Positions 36,201 to 48,967 of a stretch of DNA of 64,000 nt are shown here, one piece after another; position 1 is the first letter of the stretch; every line of letters begins with the position of its first letter. A program made the position numbers and the translations under genes. A model generated the notes under the pieces. The model was not told where the DNA came from. It was given only the letters and a program-made list of their open reading frames with translations, and searched no databases. The stretch is taken from contig CABFPE010000140.1 in assembly GCA_900660155.1 (NCBI GenBank), forward strand, positions 1,330,548 to 1,394,547, written 5' to 3'. The stretch comes from Hofstenia miamia. Its lineage: Eukaryota > Xenacoelomorpha > Acoela > Hofsteniidae.

Positions 36201-38619
36201 TGTGAATTCACTTCATTTTTTGCTTCTTGATTCTGTTAAGCGATTATGATTCATATTTATTTCAACCTGTTTTCTGAGACCACGACTTTAATTAGCTCAA
36301 CTCTAGTCTACCCATTACCTAATTCTTCAGAGAAATTGCAACTACGGGCATTGTAAAAAATTATCCTTAAACATTTTTACGTGTCCAAAGGTAGTTATTA
36401 AATGTGAATCATGTACTGTGTTAACATACGATCACAATGGCTGAGTTGTTTCATGAATATCTGCTATTTCGAGCGGGTAATAAATCTAATTTTCATTTTG
36501 ATTTAAATATACGCCTAGATTAAGTAAATGGGAAAATGATTTAAAGATATTTGTCATATCACTGTACTGTTTATCACGAGAGAATGGAATTCGCACAGAA
36601 TTTGTTAAGACTTGCGGTCAATATACCTTTATCTGTGCGTTCACTGAGGGAAATATTTCCAATGCGCTATTTATTCTACAAAAATGTTTGTAAATGCTCA
36701 AACAATCTTCGTAAACAAAGAATTCTGTTCAACTGGACAACCAACCGAAGAGTGGCAATCTGAAACACTTATGTATTTATCTTTACGATGTCAAATAAAC
36801 ATTCTTCTTAAGATTGCGCTCTTTGCATCCGGTACTAGGTAGATGAATATACCTCATTCCCGTAGCTTTACCGGCTTTTTGTATAGTTCGGAATTTAAAT
36901 GCCTTTCATGCCTTTATGAATTGGAATCACATCCTAATTTAGAGGTGAGATATTTTTTATTCTAAATTCAAACTTATTGCCACATTTTTGCAAAAAGTCT
37001 TAATATTGTCAGTAATTGCTTTATTCAAATGGCAATAAAAGGGAAACTTGCGTTGAGCTAAACGGCAAACTTTCCTCTAACTGGCACTTTAGCCTCAAAA
37101 CAACATCGATTTGAATTTAATGTGCAGTTATTCGATACCCTTAAAGACAGTATTTCTTAACGCTGAATCATTCAAAACTGTAGTTGATAATTAAGTAAAG
37201 ATTACAAAATTTGAGAGCAATATACTAACAAAATGGAGATTTTGAAATCTTATTGCTATGGGGTCTCTGATTTTATAATTTTTTTATTTATTTCCATAAT
37301 AAAAAGCTTAAGTCAAAGCACATTTCCAATTCAATGTTTTTTTTAAATTTTGTTAAATATAATGTTCAGTGTAATCATCAAGGCTTGGACTAAAAATTCC
37401 ATGCTATGAAGAAAATAGGCTCTTAACCCTATTTAGAATGAATGGGGAAAAATCATTTTCTACTTTGCCAATTTGTTGAATTAATTATTACTTCTGAATG
37501 GAAGTGTATAACTAACATATTTAACAGTCACTTTTGAAAAAAATATTTTTCATTCCAATTTTCTGACATCAGCACTTTCACACGCATACTACCTGATATC
37601 ATAAACGTTTTTAAATTTTGTAGCTCATAACTTTATATGTACACTATTTGAAATGCAGGATTTCACATGCAAACTTAATTTTTCATTAGTTAGCATATTT
37701 ACTGTTCAAAAGATTTTAAAATATTTGGACGTTTTCTTATCACCTTTCACAAATTTGGTTCTCGTAATAAGAACATGTAATGGAAAACCAAATATTTCCC
37801 TTTTTTATTATCACTATTTTCTGCTATATTTTTTTTTCCAATCCATTTAACTGATAATTTGTTACTTTTCTTAAAATATATATTTTGTAACAAATAACGA
37901 TGTGGTATTGAAAAATAACTTTCACTGACTTAAAGTTTGTCGGTATCAAGAGTTTCAGTCTCAAAAACCCTAATTTTAATTAATAATATTTTGATCATTT
38001 CCCAGCCTAACCTCGATTTGCAATGGGAAGATATATCTACAATATCACAAATTAGCAAATCCATTTAATAATAACTTTAGAATCAGTCAAAAAGTCCTGC
38101 CAAATTGCGGGTTTTTGATTCACGATCATTTATCTCTTGTGTTTCTATACATAAGTTATTTTTTTATAACAACGCAGAAATGAGGCTTCATCCTTCTTAA
38201 ATAACGGGGGTATTAGCTCATTGCTTCTTAATACTTTTGTTACTTATCGTCTGTATGTTAATGAATCACCTGATTCGTGTTAATGAATGCAGTATTATTG
38301 TATTTGCAAGCTATAAAGAAAGTCGTATACTCACAACTATCCTGAATTAGACTTTATCTCCTTGCATCATCCTATTTGCGTATTTTTGCCAATATTTGTG
38401 GTCCAACAGAGCTATTTAAAACATTGCAAGTCCTAATCCAACTTAAGATCAAATTTTTGTAAGTTTTGCTTTTCTGACTATCATTTTTTACAATGACATC
38501 GTACATTGTAGGCCCACTAAATAACTTAGAGTCACCTGAAGACATTTCAGCCCAAATCTCAGTAGGGTGTGATATCTTAGGTTGACAAATCTTCAGATGG
38601 AAAGTTTTTTAATTTTTAT

Positions 38620-38692
38620 GTTTGAGGTTAGGGTTAAGGTTAGGATTTAGATTTAGGACAATGGAAAATAGAGTTTTGGGTTAGGGTCAGCT
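38620..38692 (+). repeat. TTAGGG-like degenerate repeat
   Basis: Units such as GGTTAGGGTTAAGGTTAGGA and GGGTTAGGG recur over about 70 bases. This resembles vertebrate-type telomeric or TTAGG-type arthropod telomeric units but is too irregular and short to call interstitial telomere. Confidence 0.45.
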
Positions 38693-39222
38693 AATCCATA
38701 TTTTCATAGATTGTTTTGCACGTAATTGGATGTGTAATAATAAAACATTTTCGGAATTTTTGCGCTACAAATGTTTCTTTTAGTCGTCTTAATTTCCAAG
38801 CTCCCACCTAAAGTTCCTAGTTTTAAATATCAAAGCCTTCCAGGATAAATGTTATTTTGGGAAAATGCTTTGATCTTCCTTTATTGTAAGAAATAAATTT
38901 CCAAGTAACTGTTTGCATTTACAAGTCTTCTGATAACGCTCGCTGAAAAATATAACCGTTTTAAATAAAAATGTTTCTGAATTATTTTGTTTGATTTGAA
39001 TTTAAAGTTATTATGGAAATTATGAAGATTTCGCGAATTTCAAGGTAAATACCTTAATATATTCCTTTATTCCCAGTGATGTTGACTGAAGTAGTTTTCT
39101 AATACGTTAAGACAATGTGTCTAAATGTTTCGATGTTTTCGTCATTAGTTTGTTGTGATATTAGTTTTGAAATCTCTGCTGGAGGAAATAGGCCTTCAAA
39201 ATTACCTCAAAATAAGTGATAT

Positions 39223-39450
39223 CAGTGCGAACACAGGGGACGTGGTGGAATTTCCCCCTGTCAGGTTTTCAAAATTGATTTTGATTGGTTAAATTAAAAA
39301 AAATCTACAAAATATTAAAAAACATTAAAACTAAGGTCCTGAATTGTATTTTTGTGGTCTATTTTTTCAATAGTTTCAAAGTTTTTCGCGGGGTTTTGCC
39401 CCGCTTTTGTGACTCACTTGATAATGACTCAGATGTCTCCCCGTCCGAAA
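39223..39450. repeat. dispersed repeat, copy 2
   Basis: Second copy of the family described at 2143-2380, aligned in the same orientation. The palindromic GCGGGGTTTTGCCCCGC at 39388-39404 is preserved here but degraded in copy 1. Confidence 0.5.
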
Positions 39451-39823
39451 ATCCTAGTAGAAGCAGTACTTAAGTCACATTTTCAAGAATTAGAGACAAA
39501 TGGCTTCAAAGATTGTGAATCAGCGCACTAATATGGTAAATAATTCAAAATGCATAAAGCGTTGAAGAATACGTTGGATATTATTGAATAGCAGTTTGAA
39601 ATATTTCAAGTCAGTATACTCCATGCTCCCACTAACACAAACTAAAAAAATATCTCCTTTTTGCTCTTCAGTTGCTGAGGGTGTGCAAGATTATTCCTAG
39701 CTAGCCGTACGCATAAAAACTTTAATTCATAAATGCGTAAGGCTCTTGCAGTTAACCTAAAATAAATTTATGAAAAAACTGTATGTGATGGGCAAAGGTA
39801 CTATGTAGTGTTACACAGTAGAA

Positions 39824-40026
39824 CAGGGGTGTACTCGAGAGGGTGCTCACTCAGGGGGGCTAAGCCCACCTTGTTAAATTAAATTGGGGCCCCCTTGTTA
39901 CATTTATATTAGTATTCAAGTATTAGATTTTATTTGTTGAGAATATATTATGGTCAAAATATATCATAAAAATACAAAACTCAAGATAAGAGCCACCCTT
40001 GTTAATTACTTAGGAGTACAGCCCTG
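39824..40026. mobile_element. putative hAT-like MITE
   Basis: CAGGGGTGTACTC at the left end and GAGTACAGCCCTG at the right are imperfect inverted repeats (about 12 of 13 positions). The 203-base interior is non-coding. Flanking octamers do not match, so the target duplication is lost or the borders are slightly off. A similar start (CAGGGGTGTCG) occurs at 29455. Confidence 0.5.
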
Positions 40027-41324
40027 CAAAGGGGATTAACAATTATGAAGTGCGTTATTTCTTAGGCATATGAATTTTGTTGATGTAAGTGCAGGGTCAT
40101 ATGTATTTTGGGTTAGTCGTACTCCAACGTAGGCTTAGAAAAAGTTTGGCATTCTTAAAAAATGACGATCCAGAACCGATATTAAAATCTTTTTATTCAG
40201 TAATTACGTTTTCATTTATGCATGTTTGCAAACCCTTTAATTTAGGCTTGAAAAAATTGCAATCGCCAATATGTAGTAATGACTGGGACAAACGCAGCAT
40301 TAATTATTAATAATTTGTAAAATTTTATACATTCTAATCAGGCACTAAAATTCATGTTACAGCAATTTTAAGCTTTCTTTGTTGCAGTCAACAAAATATA
40401 TCAAAAAACTTACATATTGATGTTTTACTCATTATCCAAATTCCATTATAGGCAAAAAAGCTGATATTTCAATTTTCAAAGGTGGCAAAAGTTGAACAAG
40501 ATTCAAGAGAATGAGAAATAGCTTTCAGTTCATAATCTCATAAGCAAATATATGGAAATTTAAAACCTGATATGCATCTGAGATTCCGCGCATTAAATTT
40601 TTTGCTTAAATAACTGTGGTGATGATTTTTAGGTATGCCTTTCAAATACGTTTTTTCAAAGATATATTTAGGAATGCTACTCAAAAAATGCACAAATTGA
40701 TTTCTATGAAATAATGGTAATGAACATTAACACAAAATTTTAAAATATTTACACGACGTTGAATACAAAAATATATAAATCACTGAAAATATTTTAAAAC
40801 AAACTTAAGATTCCCATATAAGAAAATAGACCCCTATTACTACTGCACCAAGTAAAATTTTATTGATTATATTTTTTTATATGGTTGCTTTGAAGCGGGA
40901 GTCTCTTGAGTGTTGTATGACTTTCAAACACCTGATCATTGCAAGTATACGAAATCAACACCATCCATTTACCGGTCGAACAACCTTTGTTAAATGTTTT
41001 ACATACATTCTTCTAATATGTTCAATTTTTGCATGACGCTTTTAGTTACTTTAACTTCATTAATAAAATCTTGTTAAAGTCTAGTTGTAAAGCTGTCAGA
41101 AGCCACTGTTCATTTCCTGTTGTGGCATAAATATCTATTGCAGTCAAAAATTTTTACATCAGTAATTTTTTACTATATATCTCTTGCATATTATTTTTGC
41201 AATTGAGTGCAACTAAGATATGCTTGTTAAACAATAATATTTTAGCCGATATTTCCATTTCATTTGCAACGAAATTTTATGTTGAAATGAAACCAAGAAG
41301 AATGAATATCTGTTGAAGTTGTGG

Positions 41325-41327
<3 letters not shown>

Positions 41328-41364
<37 letters not shown>

Positions 41365-41437
41365 GTTTATGTGTATATGTATATGTATATTGTTTATGTG
41401 TATATGTATATGTATATATATATATATAAATATATGC

Positions 41438-41478
<41 letters not shown>

Positions 41479-41482
41479 TATT
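41328..41482. repeat. compound (TA)n/(TATG)n microsatellite
   Basis: About 150 bases of TA mixed with TATG and TATAAA units, the second longest simple repeat in the window. It lies 80 bases left of a hAT MITE. Confidence 0.85.
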
Positions 41483-41563
41483 TATATATAAAGCCTAAAT
41501 GTTATTTTCGGACCTAAACCAAAATCTTTCTACATTTTAATTGTGACTAAATACGAATAAGCT

Positions 41564-42096
41564 TTAGTGTTCTAGGACCAAGGCAATTTTCTTGGCCGGG
41601 CAAAATATATTTTGGCCTTAGCCACTGTTGCCTGTAGCTGGCCGTTGAATGTAAGGCTTTTCAATAGCCAGTCGCTAGGTATAATTATTTTGAAGTAGTC
41701 GGCGCTTTTTTCTACTACCAAATGCAACGATTAAACAAAGTCTATAGTTCTAACAATAATTAATGAAAAAAAAGTGTTAAGATTTAAAAACATCAATGCA
41801 AATATAAATCATGGAAAAAAATTGTATATCAAAATGTTCAAAATTTAATAAGCAAGCGTTAACATGTCTGGACTAAGCGCAATGGCATGCATAAATAAAT
41901 CAAAAAGACATCATCAGTTAACCATTTTTCAAAAGTGACACTACTTGTAGTCGAATTACGAATTAGTACTTTCAAAAATGAATTTATAGCCTTATGTCGG
42001 CTGTAATGCAAATTCATTGGCCGCAGCCGTCCGTTGGCCGTGACTACGATCGGCTAATGGTCAAGCTATGGCCGCGGCCATGGCTGCAGAACACTA
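41564..42096. mobile_element. hAT-type MITE with GGCC-rich interior
   Basis: TAGTGTTCT at the left end is repeated inverted as AGAACACTA at the right. The flanks ATAAGCTT (41556-41563) and ATGAGCTT (42097-42104) agree at seven of eight bases, an aged hAT-style target duplication. The interior is unusually rich in GGCC near both ends, including the 14-base palindrome ATGGCCGCGGCCAT near 42068-42081. The short open frame at 41994-42182 crosses the right end and is not a gene. Confidence 0.75.
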
Positions 42097-43289
42097 ATGA
42101 GCTTTTCATAATTTTTTTTTTAAAATTATTTATTACAAATTTGCTCACATCTAGTAGTTGGCATGCTTTGCTTGCACACTAATCCCAGTTCTAGAATTTT
42201 CTTCATTTGATATTCAATAATGTAAAGCTGTTCGTTCACTTATGCCTTGCATAGACATTGTGTATTTAATAATTTATTTAAAATGAATAAATTTCATTTT
42301 TTTCTCAAACAATGCTGCTTTATTGTGCCGAATAGGTGAATATACATTCTTAGTACAATATCTGGCAAGCAATCCATTTTTCTTACCTTGAATTAAGGAT
42401 CATATCTAATATGTCAATAGAATAATCAATCAATTTCTTAAATAATACATGCTGTCGTCTGTCATGTGATGCTGTGTTCACTTTATGTCAATTATTCATC
42501 TAAACGAAATACATCGCGGAAAATGCATCGCAAGATTTGACAATTTGGAGATCTTTAAAAATATTGCTACTTTTTAAACTTTTCTTAAATTCTATTGATC
42601 ATATTATTTTATATTATTGTACTGCAGAAATATCATTTAAAAATTGCACCATTTTTTATTGTAGTTGTATAAAAGTTAATCTGAATTCTCAAGTCATTTT
42701 GTCTTCCACCATAGTTGAAAATTGCTTATTTTTTCTCAAAGTGAACGAGAAAACTGCTATGTTTTTGGAGCAGACGAAACATAAAAGCATGATATTCTAT
42801 ACAATTATGTTATAGTAGATACATTCATTTTATTACCTTAAATTATTATTTTGTTTTTGGATTTTATTTCTAAAAAATCTTTCCAAATTTTATTGGCTTA
42901 TTGAACTGCTTCCTCAACCTGAATTTTTCAAATAAAAATGCAATCACAATTAAATAGAATTCTTTGGATTGCTTTTCTAAACATACATTTTGGCTATTTA
43001 TACATTTCAAGATGTACGTATCTCATCTGAAAACTTTTTAACAGTTAATATTTCAATAATTACTTTTTTATTTCTGATGAACTAGCACTATGGATTTACT
43101 AAGTTAGGAACCATATGATTTGATTCATTTAACAGGGTATTTTTTAAAAATTCTCTTTAATGAAATATTTTTTAAATAGCTATGTAAGAGAATTTGTGCT
43201 TTTATTAATTAAGACATTTTCAACGCCATCTAGTGAATAACATATATTTGGTTATAATTTCCAAAATTTTTAGTAGCAGTATATTATAT

Positions 43290-43990
43290 ATAAAGCTTAA
43301 GTCAAAAACGTGACCACAGTTATTTGCATAACTTCAATATTATATTAGTAAAAAATTCTTTTGTCGATTTTGAGGCATGAGGGATTGCGCCATCTTGTTC
43401 TAAGATCAATGAATCAGGATATAAGCAGGCTGCGTATTTTTCAAATTCCTCGTGTATTTGGCAATATTTTGAACTATTACTTGTACAAGTGCCGTCTAGT
43501 AACTTTAGATAAAATCCTTTGTACGATAACGCACCCTAAACCATAATTTTTGGGTAAAATTTTGGTCGCTGTTTAACAGGACTTTTCCTTCTCTTTGAGG
43601 ACCAAAGCAAAATTTTGTAGCGGTGAACATGAAATAAGGATTCGTCTGTTAGAAAAACATTTTCAAACGAATAATCTTTCCAATTAGCGGCAAAATTTCT
43701 GCTTTTCTCTTCATGGATAAGCGTAATATTGGGAACATTTCTAGGGAGTTTCTTGTAAATCTGAGAATTCCGTAATGCTCTTTGAACAGTACTAGTGCTT
43801 ATCTTTTTCTACCATGTAGCTCCTCAAAACTTCTGCTAATATTAGATGCCGAAAATGTTGGGTTGTTTAAAGCTATGGCTGATAAGGTGCGTTGGTTCGA
43901 TCCATCTGTTTTTGGGGCATTCCACTCCCCCATTTTGTCGTTAACGAATTTACAGGTTATAAAATTTGATAACATCGTCTAAAGGTGCGC
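43290..43990 (-). mobile_element. Tc1-like transposon relic, truncated
   Basis: Read on the minus strand, the region gives the helix-turn-helix-like LSAIALNNPTFSASNISRSF, then STVQRALRNSQIYKKLPRNV, VFLTDESLFHVHRYK (first catalytic D), PKIMVWGALSYKGFY and ILEQDGAIPHASKSTKEFF (second D). This order is diagnostic of Tc1 family transposases. The frame shifts more than once between these blocks. The segment with the third acidic residue is missing: after KEFFTN the sequence passes almost directly to what looks like an inverted-repeat end (TTATGCAAATAACTGTGG near 43315-43340). The element therefore has an internal deletion near its 3' end and is dead. The + strand frames at 43361-43546 and 43782-43982 are shadows. 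Confidence 0.82.
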
Positions 43991-44485
43991 TCAGACTTGT
44001 TCGACTATCCGTAACTCGCATTTGTCTTTGGTGACTGTTTCATAAAGTAATTGGAGTCTATCTCGATTGATTGATTATTCATGTTGAACGTGCTCTGCGT
44101 AAGAATAAAATGAAACGTTTTGGATGGGCTGTTGGTAAACAAACATTGGTGTTCGGTTTATTTTTTGGTATTTTGTTACATTTTGAATATTTTCCCTCAT
44201 TTCTATTTTTTTCATGCCATAGTATTTTCCGTTACAAAACTCAAATATACATGAAAAGTTACAAAATACCAATATATGTGATACATTGACTTTTTTCCAA
44301 TTTTAGATTAAAAAATTCAAAAGATGAAAAATCTACATGATAATAGCTCAGTTTAGAGGCAATAAATTTTTTTTTAAAAAATATTTTTCATATACCTTGA
44401 ATGTAATTTGGTGTTTCGTAACCTTATAAAATGAAAACATTGGAGTTTTGTAATGCAAAAATTCAATTTAAAGGCCACAAAACCT

Positions 44486-44528
<43 letters not shown>

Positions 44529-45067
44529 TTGTTTGTTTTGCAGTCAGCATCTTTTTTAACTTAGTCAAAGATTTTTAAATCATTAGAAATTTTAGATGTT
44601 CTTGCGTATATTTATATAATTTTAATATTTATGTACTATATGCAGCATGTTTATTTTATAATCTGATTAAATTAAAATTTTCTTACTTAATTTTGCTTAC
44701 AAGTAAAGCTTTTCATTACCAATTTTCATATGGATAAATAATAAAATTTTCATTTAGAAATCATATACAAAAGTTTTTTAGTTTTTTGCATGCATTACAG
44801 TTGTGCTGTAATGATGTGATTGTATTGTAACAGTTACTAAGACAAAAATATTGTAACTGTGTGTAAATTAGAAGCGGTACAAATCCAATTATCAAAAATG
44901 AAAAACAAATATTATTGTATTATATATTTTTTAACGTTATATCCCTGTACAACAACGATTTTTTATCGCATACACTTGCCATACATTACGCAATGTTTGC
45001 CTAATATGTGCTCTTTGCGTATATTCGATTTTTCTTAAATAAAAAATAAATAAATAAATACATAAAT

Positions 45068-45115
<48 letters not shown>

Positions 45116-45460
45116 GCTTGTAAAATTTTCATGAACAATTCCATTATTAATATAGCAATTAAATACAAAAAAATCATCCTGTAGGAAATTTAAATCTATC
45201 ATTAAAAAATTCTTATTAACAAACAAAAGCTACTCAACGAGGGCTATTTGAACATAAATTGAGAGATTTCACGTTCTACAAACATGACTACGCGATCAAA
45301 GTAAATTAATGAAATCGCCATTACCTAAGTGAATTTTATCTTTATAAATTGTGTTGTCCTTCTTTTTGACAATAGCTTAAGTGCACATCAGTGTTATTCA
45401 TTTTGTTATTTGCACTCTTAATAGATATTAGATTTTATTCTATTTTATTTTATTATGTAT

Positions 45461-45495
<35 letters not shown>

Positions 45496-45689
45496 TTTCA
45501 TTCCCACTAGTGCTAGTAGCTTTAAAAAATTTAGATAAGGAAAAATTTAAAAACCTATATTATATGCCAACAATAAATGCATTCTATTACCGCAGATATA
45601 ACAAAGCAACTGTAAGAAAATTGAATAAGCATTGTTAATAGATTGATAAAAATTAATTTTCGGATCCAATTCACTGAAATGTACTTGTG

Positions 45690-45785
45690 GGCCTATGCGT
45701 GTCAGTGGTGTAAGAGCAAAATTTAGTGAGCAGACCAAATTTGGGCCTAAAAAATCGGTTCAAATCCAACTGTGCCGTACATCTA
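45690..45785 (+). repeat. tRNA-like sequence, SINE head or tRNA pseudogene
   Basis: GTGTCAGTGGTG (45699-45710) resembles an RNA polymerase III A box and GGTTCAAATCC (45757-45767) is a perfect B box, about 45 bases apart as in tRNA genes. The arms that should form the acceptor stem do not pair well, so this is not a working tRNA. It is more likely the head of a tRNA-derived SINE. Confidence 0.45.
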
Positions 45786-46453
45786 CACTATAGGCAGGCA
45801 ATACAAGGCAACCCATATACCACTGAAAACAGCATCTCTTTTATCACAGCATCTACTGTATATATATAGATATCCTTAGACACTTAAAATGACAAATGGT
45901 TTAAAAATATTAGTGTGCTTACATTTCTTACATCTAATCAAACTGTATTATAGTGGTTGCATTTTGTTAAGATTCGCGTAAACAATCATTGTTGGACTCG
46001 TATTTCCCAGCATCAACTTGTCGATTAAATTTCATTTAAATAGTGAAAAACACGTGCGGATAAATTTCATTGAATGTAGGGAATGTGTGAAATTTGCCGG
46101 TGAACAGTTGCGTAAAATTCGTTAGCATAACCAGTTGCTTGTAAACAGCGATGCGTCGTTCATTATCAATGAGATACGAGAGATTAACTCGTCTATCGAG
46201 ATCTTTATCTGAAATCCGAAATGTCAACAACTCCAGACAAAAAATTTCTCTTTTTTTAAGGAGATTTCTTTCCATGCAAAAGGTTAGTGTGAATTGATTG
46301 TATTATTTAGCTGGACATCTCTTTCAATTACCGATACAAACAAAAATATTTTCTATTGTTGCTAAAAACTAATTTTATTTGAAACAAAACAGCAATAAAT
46401 TATTCTGTTGAGCTTTACGTTCGAAGCTTTAATTTCTCGTAGTTCATCTAAAT

Positions 46454-46798
46454 CAGTGGTTCTCAACCTTTTTTATCCATGGAANCCCCCCCCCCCTCTC
46501 CGCTAAAAAAATCTCATATAAAATAGTAGAGGAATTATTGATATTACAGATATAGTAGATTATTATGCTATATTTTGCTGCAATAGCTATGTGAATATTT
46601 TTACTTTTAGGGAATTTTAAAATAGTGAAATTTCTGTAGAAAGTCCATTCTCAGTAATGAAAACAGTCCTGAATTATAATTGCACTATATACCACCAAAA
46701 CGTCACTTCAGACCCCTAATTTGCTATTTTTTGTTATTGGACACCAGTAGAGTTCCAAAAACGTTTAGGGTGCATGTTAACCCGGTTGAGAACCACTG
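46454..46798. mobile_element. hAT-type MITE (CAGTGGTTCTCAACC ends) with perfect target duplication
   Basis: The ends CAGTGGTTCTCAACC and GGTTGAGAACCACTG are perfect 15-base inverted repeats of the Charlie-like hAT type. Both flanks are ATCTAAAT (46446-46453 and 46799-46806), a perfect 8-base target-site duplication. Length is 345 bases with no open frame, so it is non-autonomous. It contains a single N in a C run near 46485. The intact duplication points to a fairly recent insertion. Confidence 0.9.
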
Positions 46799-47445
46799 AT
46801 CTAAATGGACTGTTAAGTGATATTTTTCAATGCCAATATAAACTCCGATACGCGTCTGAATAAAATTGATATGCAGGACTAGTAGCCAATTCAGGCATTT
46901 TAGTAAAACTTGAAATGGTTTTGCTCAACTATTAATTATTCAAAAATTTAATTTTTTTAACTTATATTTGTGCTTTTGTTACATACATTTGCGTCAGACA
47001 CAGTAAGTATATACGCGGAAACTTTTCACACAATTGACGTTTTCCAAATACGATCTTAGTAATAAAATTGAATATTCATTATTATCCTCTATATTTTGCA
47101 TTTTAATTCTAAAAACGGGGAAGGTCAGATTGGGTCAATTTTTTTAAAACTTAGAAAATATTCGGGTATGCTAAAATTTTATGATGTTCTAACTTAGCTG
47201 ATACCGCAACTAAAACAAGATTTTTAAAAATAGTTATCAATAGAGACCCCATAAAAACTATGTACGAAAAATTTGTAAAAAATGTCGATTTTCTATAAAC
47301 AAATGTGCAGAGCTGAACTTTTATTTTAAAAACATTATTTCATCTCTAATTTTAACTCCAAAATACAAAATAAATTGTTTATGCATGCATTATTACGTAT
47401 GGACTCGTAGACAATACCTTAAATCATTAACAGAGTAGCCTACGC

Positions 47446-47690
47446 CAGAGTGGAAAACAGGTCACATATTTTGATCCACGACCCAACCCGACCCGCAGAC
47501 AATTGACCCATGACCCGACCGGACCCGACCTACGGCTCAGACAGTCAGTTTTTGACCCGAGTTGTATTTGCAAATTTTTGACAAAACTAACATGAAACAA
47601 TGTCATTAACATTAATTTAAGAGTAGGTTTTATATAGCATAGTAGATTGTATACAAAATGGAAATGCATGGGAAGTTTTCCACTAATAAA
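47446..47690. mobile_element. putative MITE with ACCCGACCC-rich segment
   Basis: AGTGGAAAAC (47449-47458) and GTTTTCCACT (47675-47684) are perfect 10-base inverted repeats. Between them lies a degenerate tandem of GACCCGACC units at 47476-47565, the only G+C-rich patch for kilobases. No matching target duplication is seen. Confidence 0.45.
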
Positions 47691-48160
47691 TCGGAAAATG
47701 CTTCAAACAAGACATTTCTCTGATCCGCCAATTTTCAAAATTGGTTTGAATATATACTTTTCATAACAAAGATCCTATTCCGATGCATTTGATTTCCTCC
47801 ATTGCTTACAAATATATGACTATTCAGCCTCATGCATTGGGGAAATAGGGCGACATCTACAAACTAGAATTTAGGAAAAACCTTAAAGGCCACTTAAAAT
47901 CTGAAATTTTTTGCCATTACCATCAACCAAAGAAATAGAATTGTAATATAAGAACTAAGACTACTTACACTAAAATCTCTGAAGTAATTATTTAATTAAA
48001 GAATACAATAGCAATCTAATACATATCTTACGCCTATTTTAAAACAATATTACATTTCCTTCATTTTTCTCAGATGAAGCCATAATTATGTAGCGAAACA
48101 TGTATGATTTTAAATAAATTCATTTTTATTTGGAATATTTTTTGCTTTAGCAAATTATCA

Positions 48161-48204
<44 letters not shown>

Positions 48205-48470
48205 AATTTGTTATCCACCTTCCTAAAATTTTCTAGAATTTTACTGTTTATAAGCATCATTTTTCTGGAGGTATGATGCCTTTAAATAGGTTTCCCATAT
48301 ATTTTTTCGAAATAAAGTAAATTTATTGTTTAAAACTCAATAACAACAAAGAATATACGATAAAAACCCACCTTCTATGCATAACGAGAAATTTTGGTGA
48401 GAATACTTTTTTATAAAATTTTTTAAAGGGTTCTACGTTCTGTGAAGCTTTTTCGACGTTTTGTACTTTC

Positions 48471-48513
<43 letters not shown>

Positions 48514-48791
48514 TAGATAATATAAATGTAACCCTGGAGATATTATGAAGTAGATTAAAAGCGCTATAAAAAATTATTTTCAAATGTTTGTTTGACAATG
48601 AAATGGAATTAAATGTTTGCAGAAGATTAATTGAAACAAAAATTAGTTTGGTTTTACGTCATAGATAGCTTCCAATCAAAACGAAAGACACTGAAGATAA
48701 AGTCATTTAAACACTTAGACTCCTCTGATGTTATCTTAGCTATTATTCTCCATCATGTTTAATGCTTTGTTTATTATAATGTCCACTTTAG

Positions 48792-48967
48792 ATTTCCGAT
48801 GACAATCATTCAGAGGTAAGTGGAAATTCCAACGAAGCTCGTCCTTCTATCCGTTTACCGTTCCCCTCAGCTGAGGCTATTGAAAACACAGTCAAGCCAA
48901 ACTACCGCAACCTTGGAGTTACACGCAAAGCAGGATGGCTAGATGTGAAACATCTTTTAATGCTCAG
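48792..48967 (+). CDS. sif: sif exon: linker and start of N-terminal PH domain
   Basis: The acceptor CTTTAG precedes 48792 and the donor CTCAG/GTAACT follows 48967. Entry is phase 0 and exit phase 2. The 58 codons end with GVTRKAGWLDVKHLLMLR, which aligns with the first strand of the TIAM1 N-terminal PH domain (VRKAGALAVKNFLVHK). The upstream half is linker (SGNSNEARPSIRLPFPSAEA). A near-consensus donor (CAGAG/GTAAGT) lies inside the exon after 48815, in phase 0, so a 24-base microexon form is conceivable. The next exon joins in the right phase to make an arginine codon. Confidence 0.9.

Larger units (their letters stand above)
32342..41327. other. sif giant intron, middle part
   Basis: Nearly 9 kb without a gene that I can support. 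It holds the AGGT hairpin cluster, TTAGGG-like repeat, dispersed repeat copy 2 and a MITE at 39824. The 60-74 residue frames are noise. Confidence 0.5.
42105..48791. other. sif giant intron, right part
   Basis: Holds the Tc1 relic, tRNA-like sequence, the well preserved hAT MITE, the ACCCGA-rich MITE and several (TA)n runs. No host exon recognised. Confidence 0.5.

Noticed and set aside
43895-43906. GGTTCGATCC string resembling a tRNA B box
   Set aside because: It lies inside the Tc1 transposase coding relic and has no A box at the right distance.
45035-45226. Frames with isoleucine-tyrosine repeats here and at 30455, 48323 and 50598
   Set aside because: They are translations of (TA)n microsatellites.
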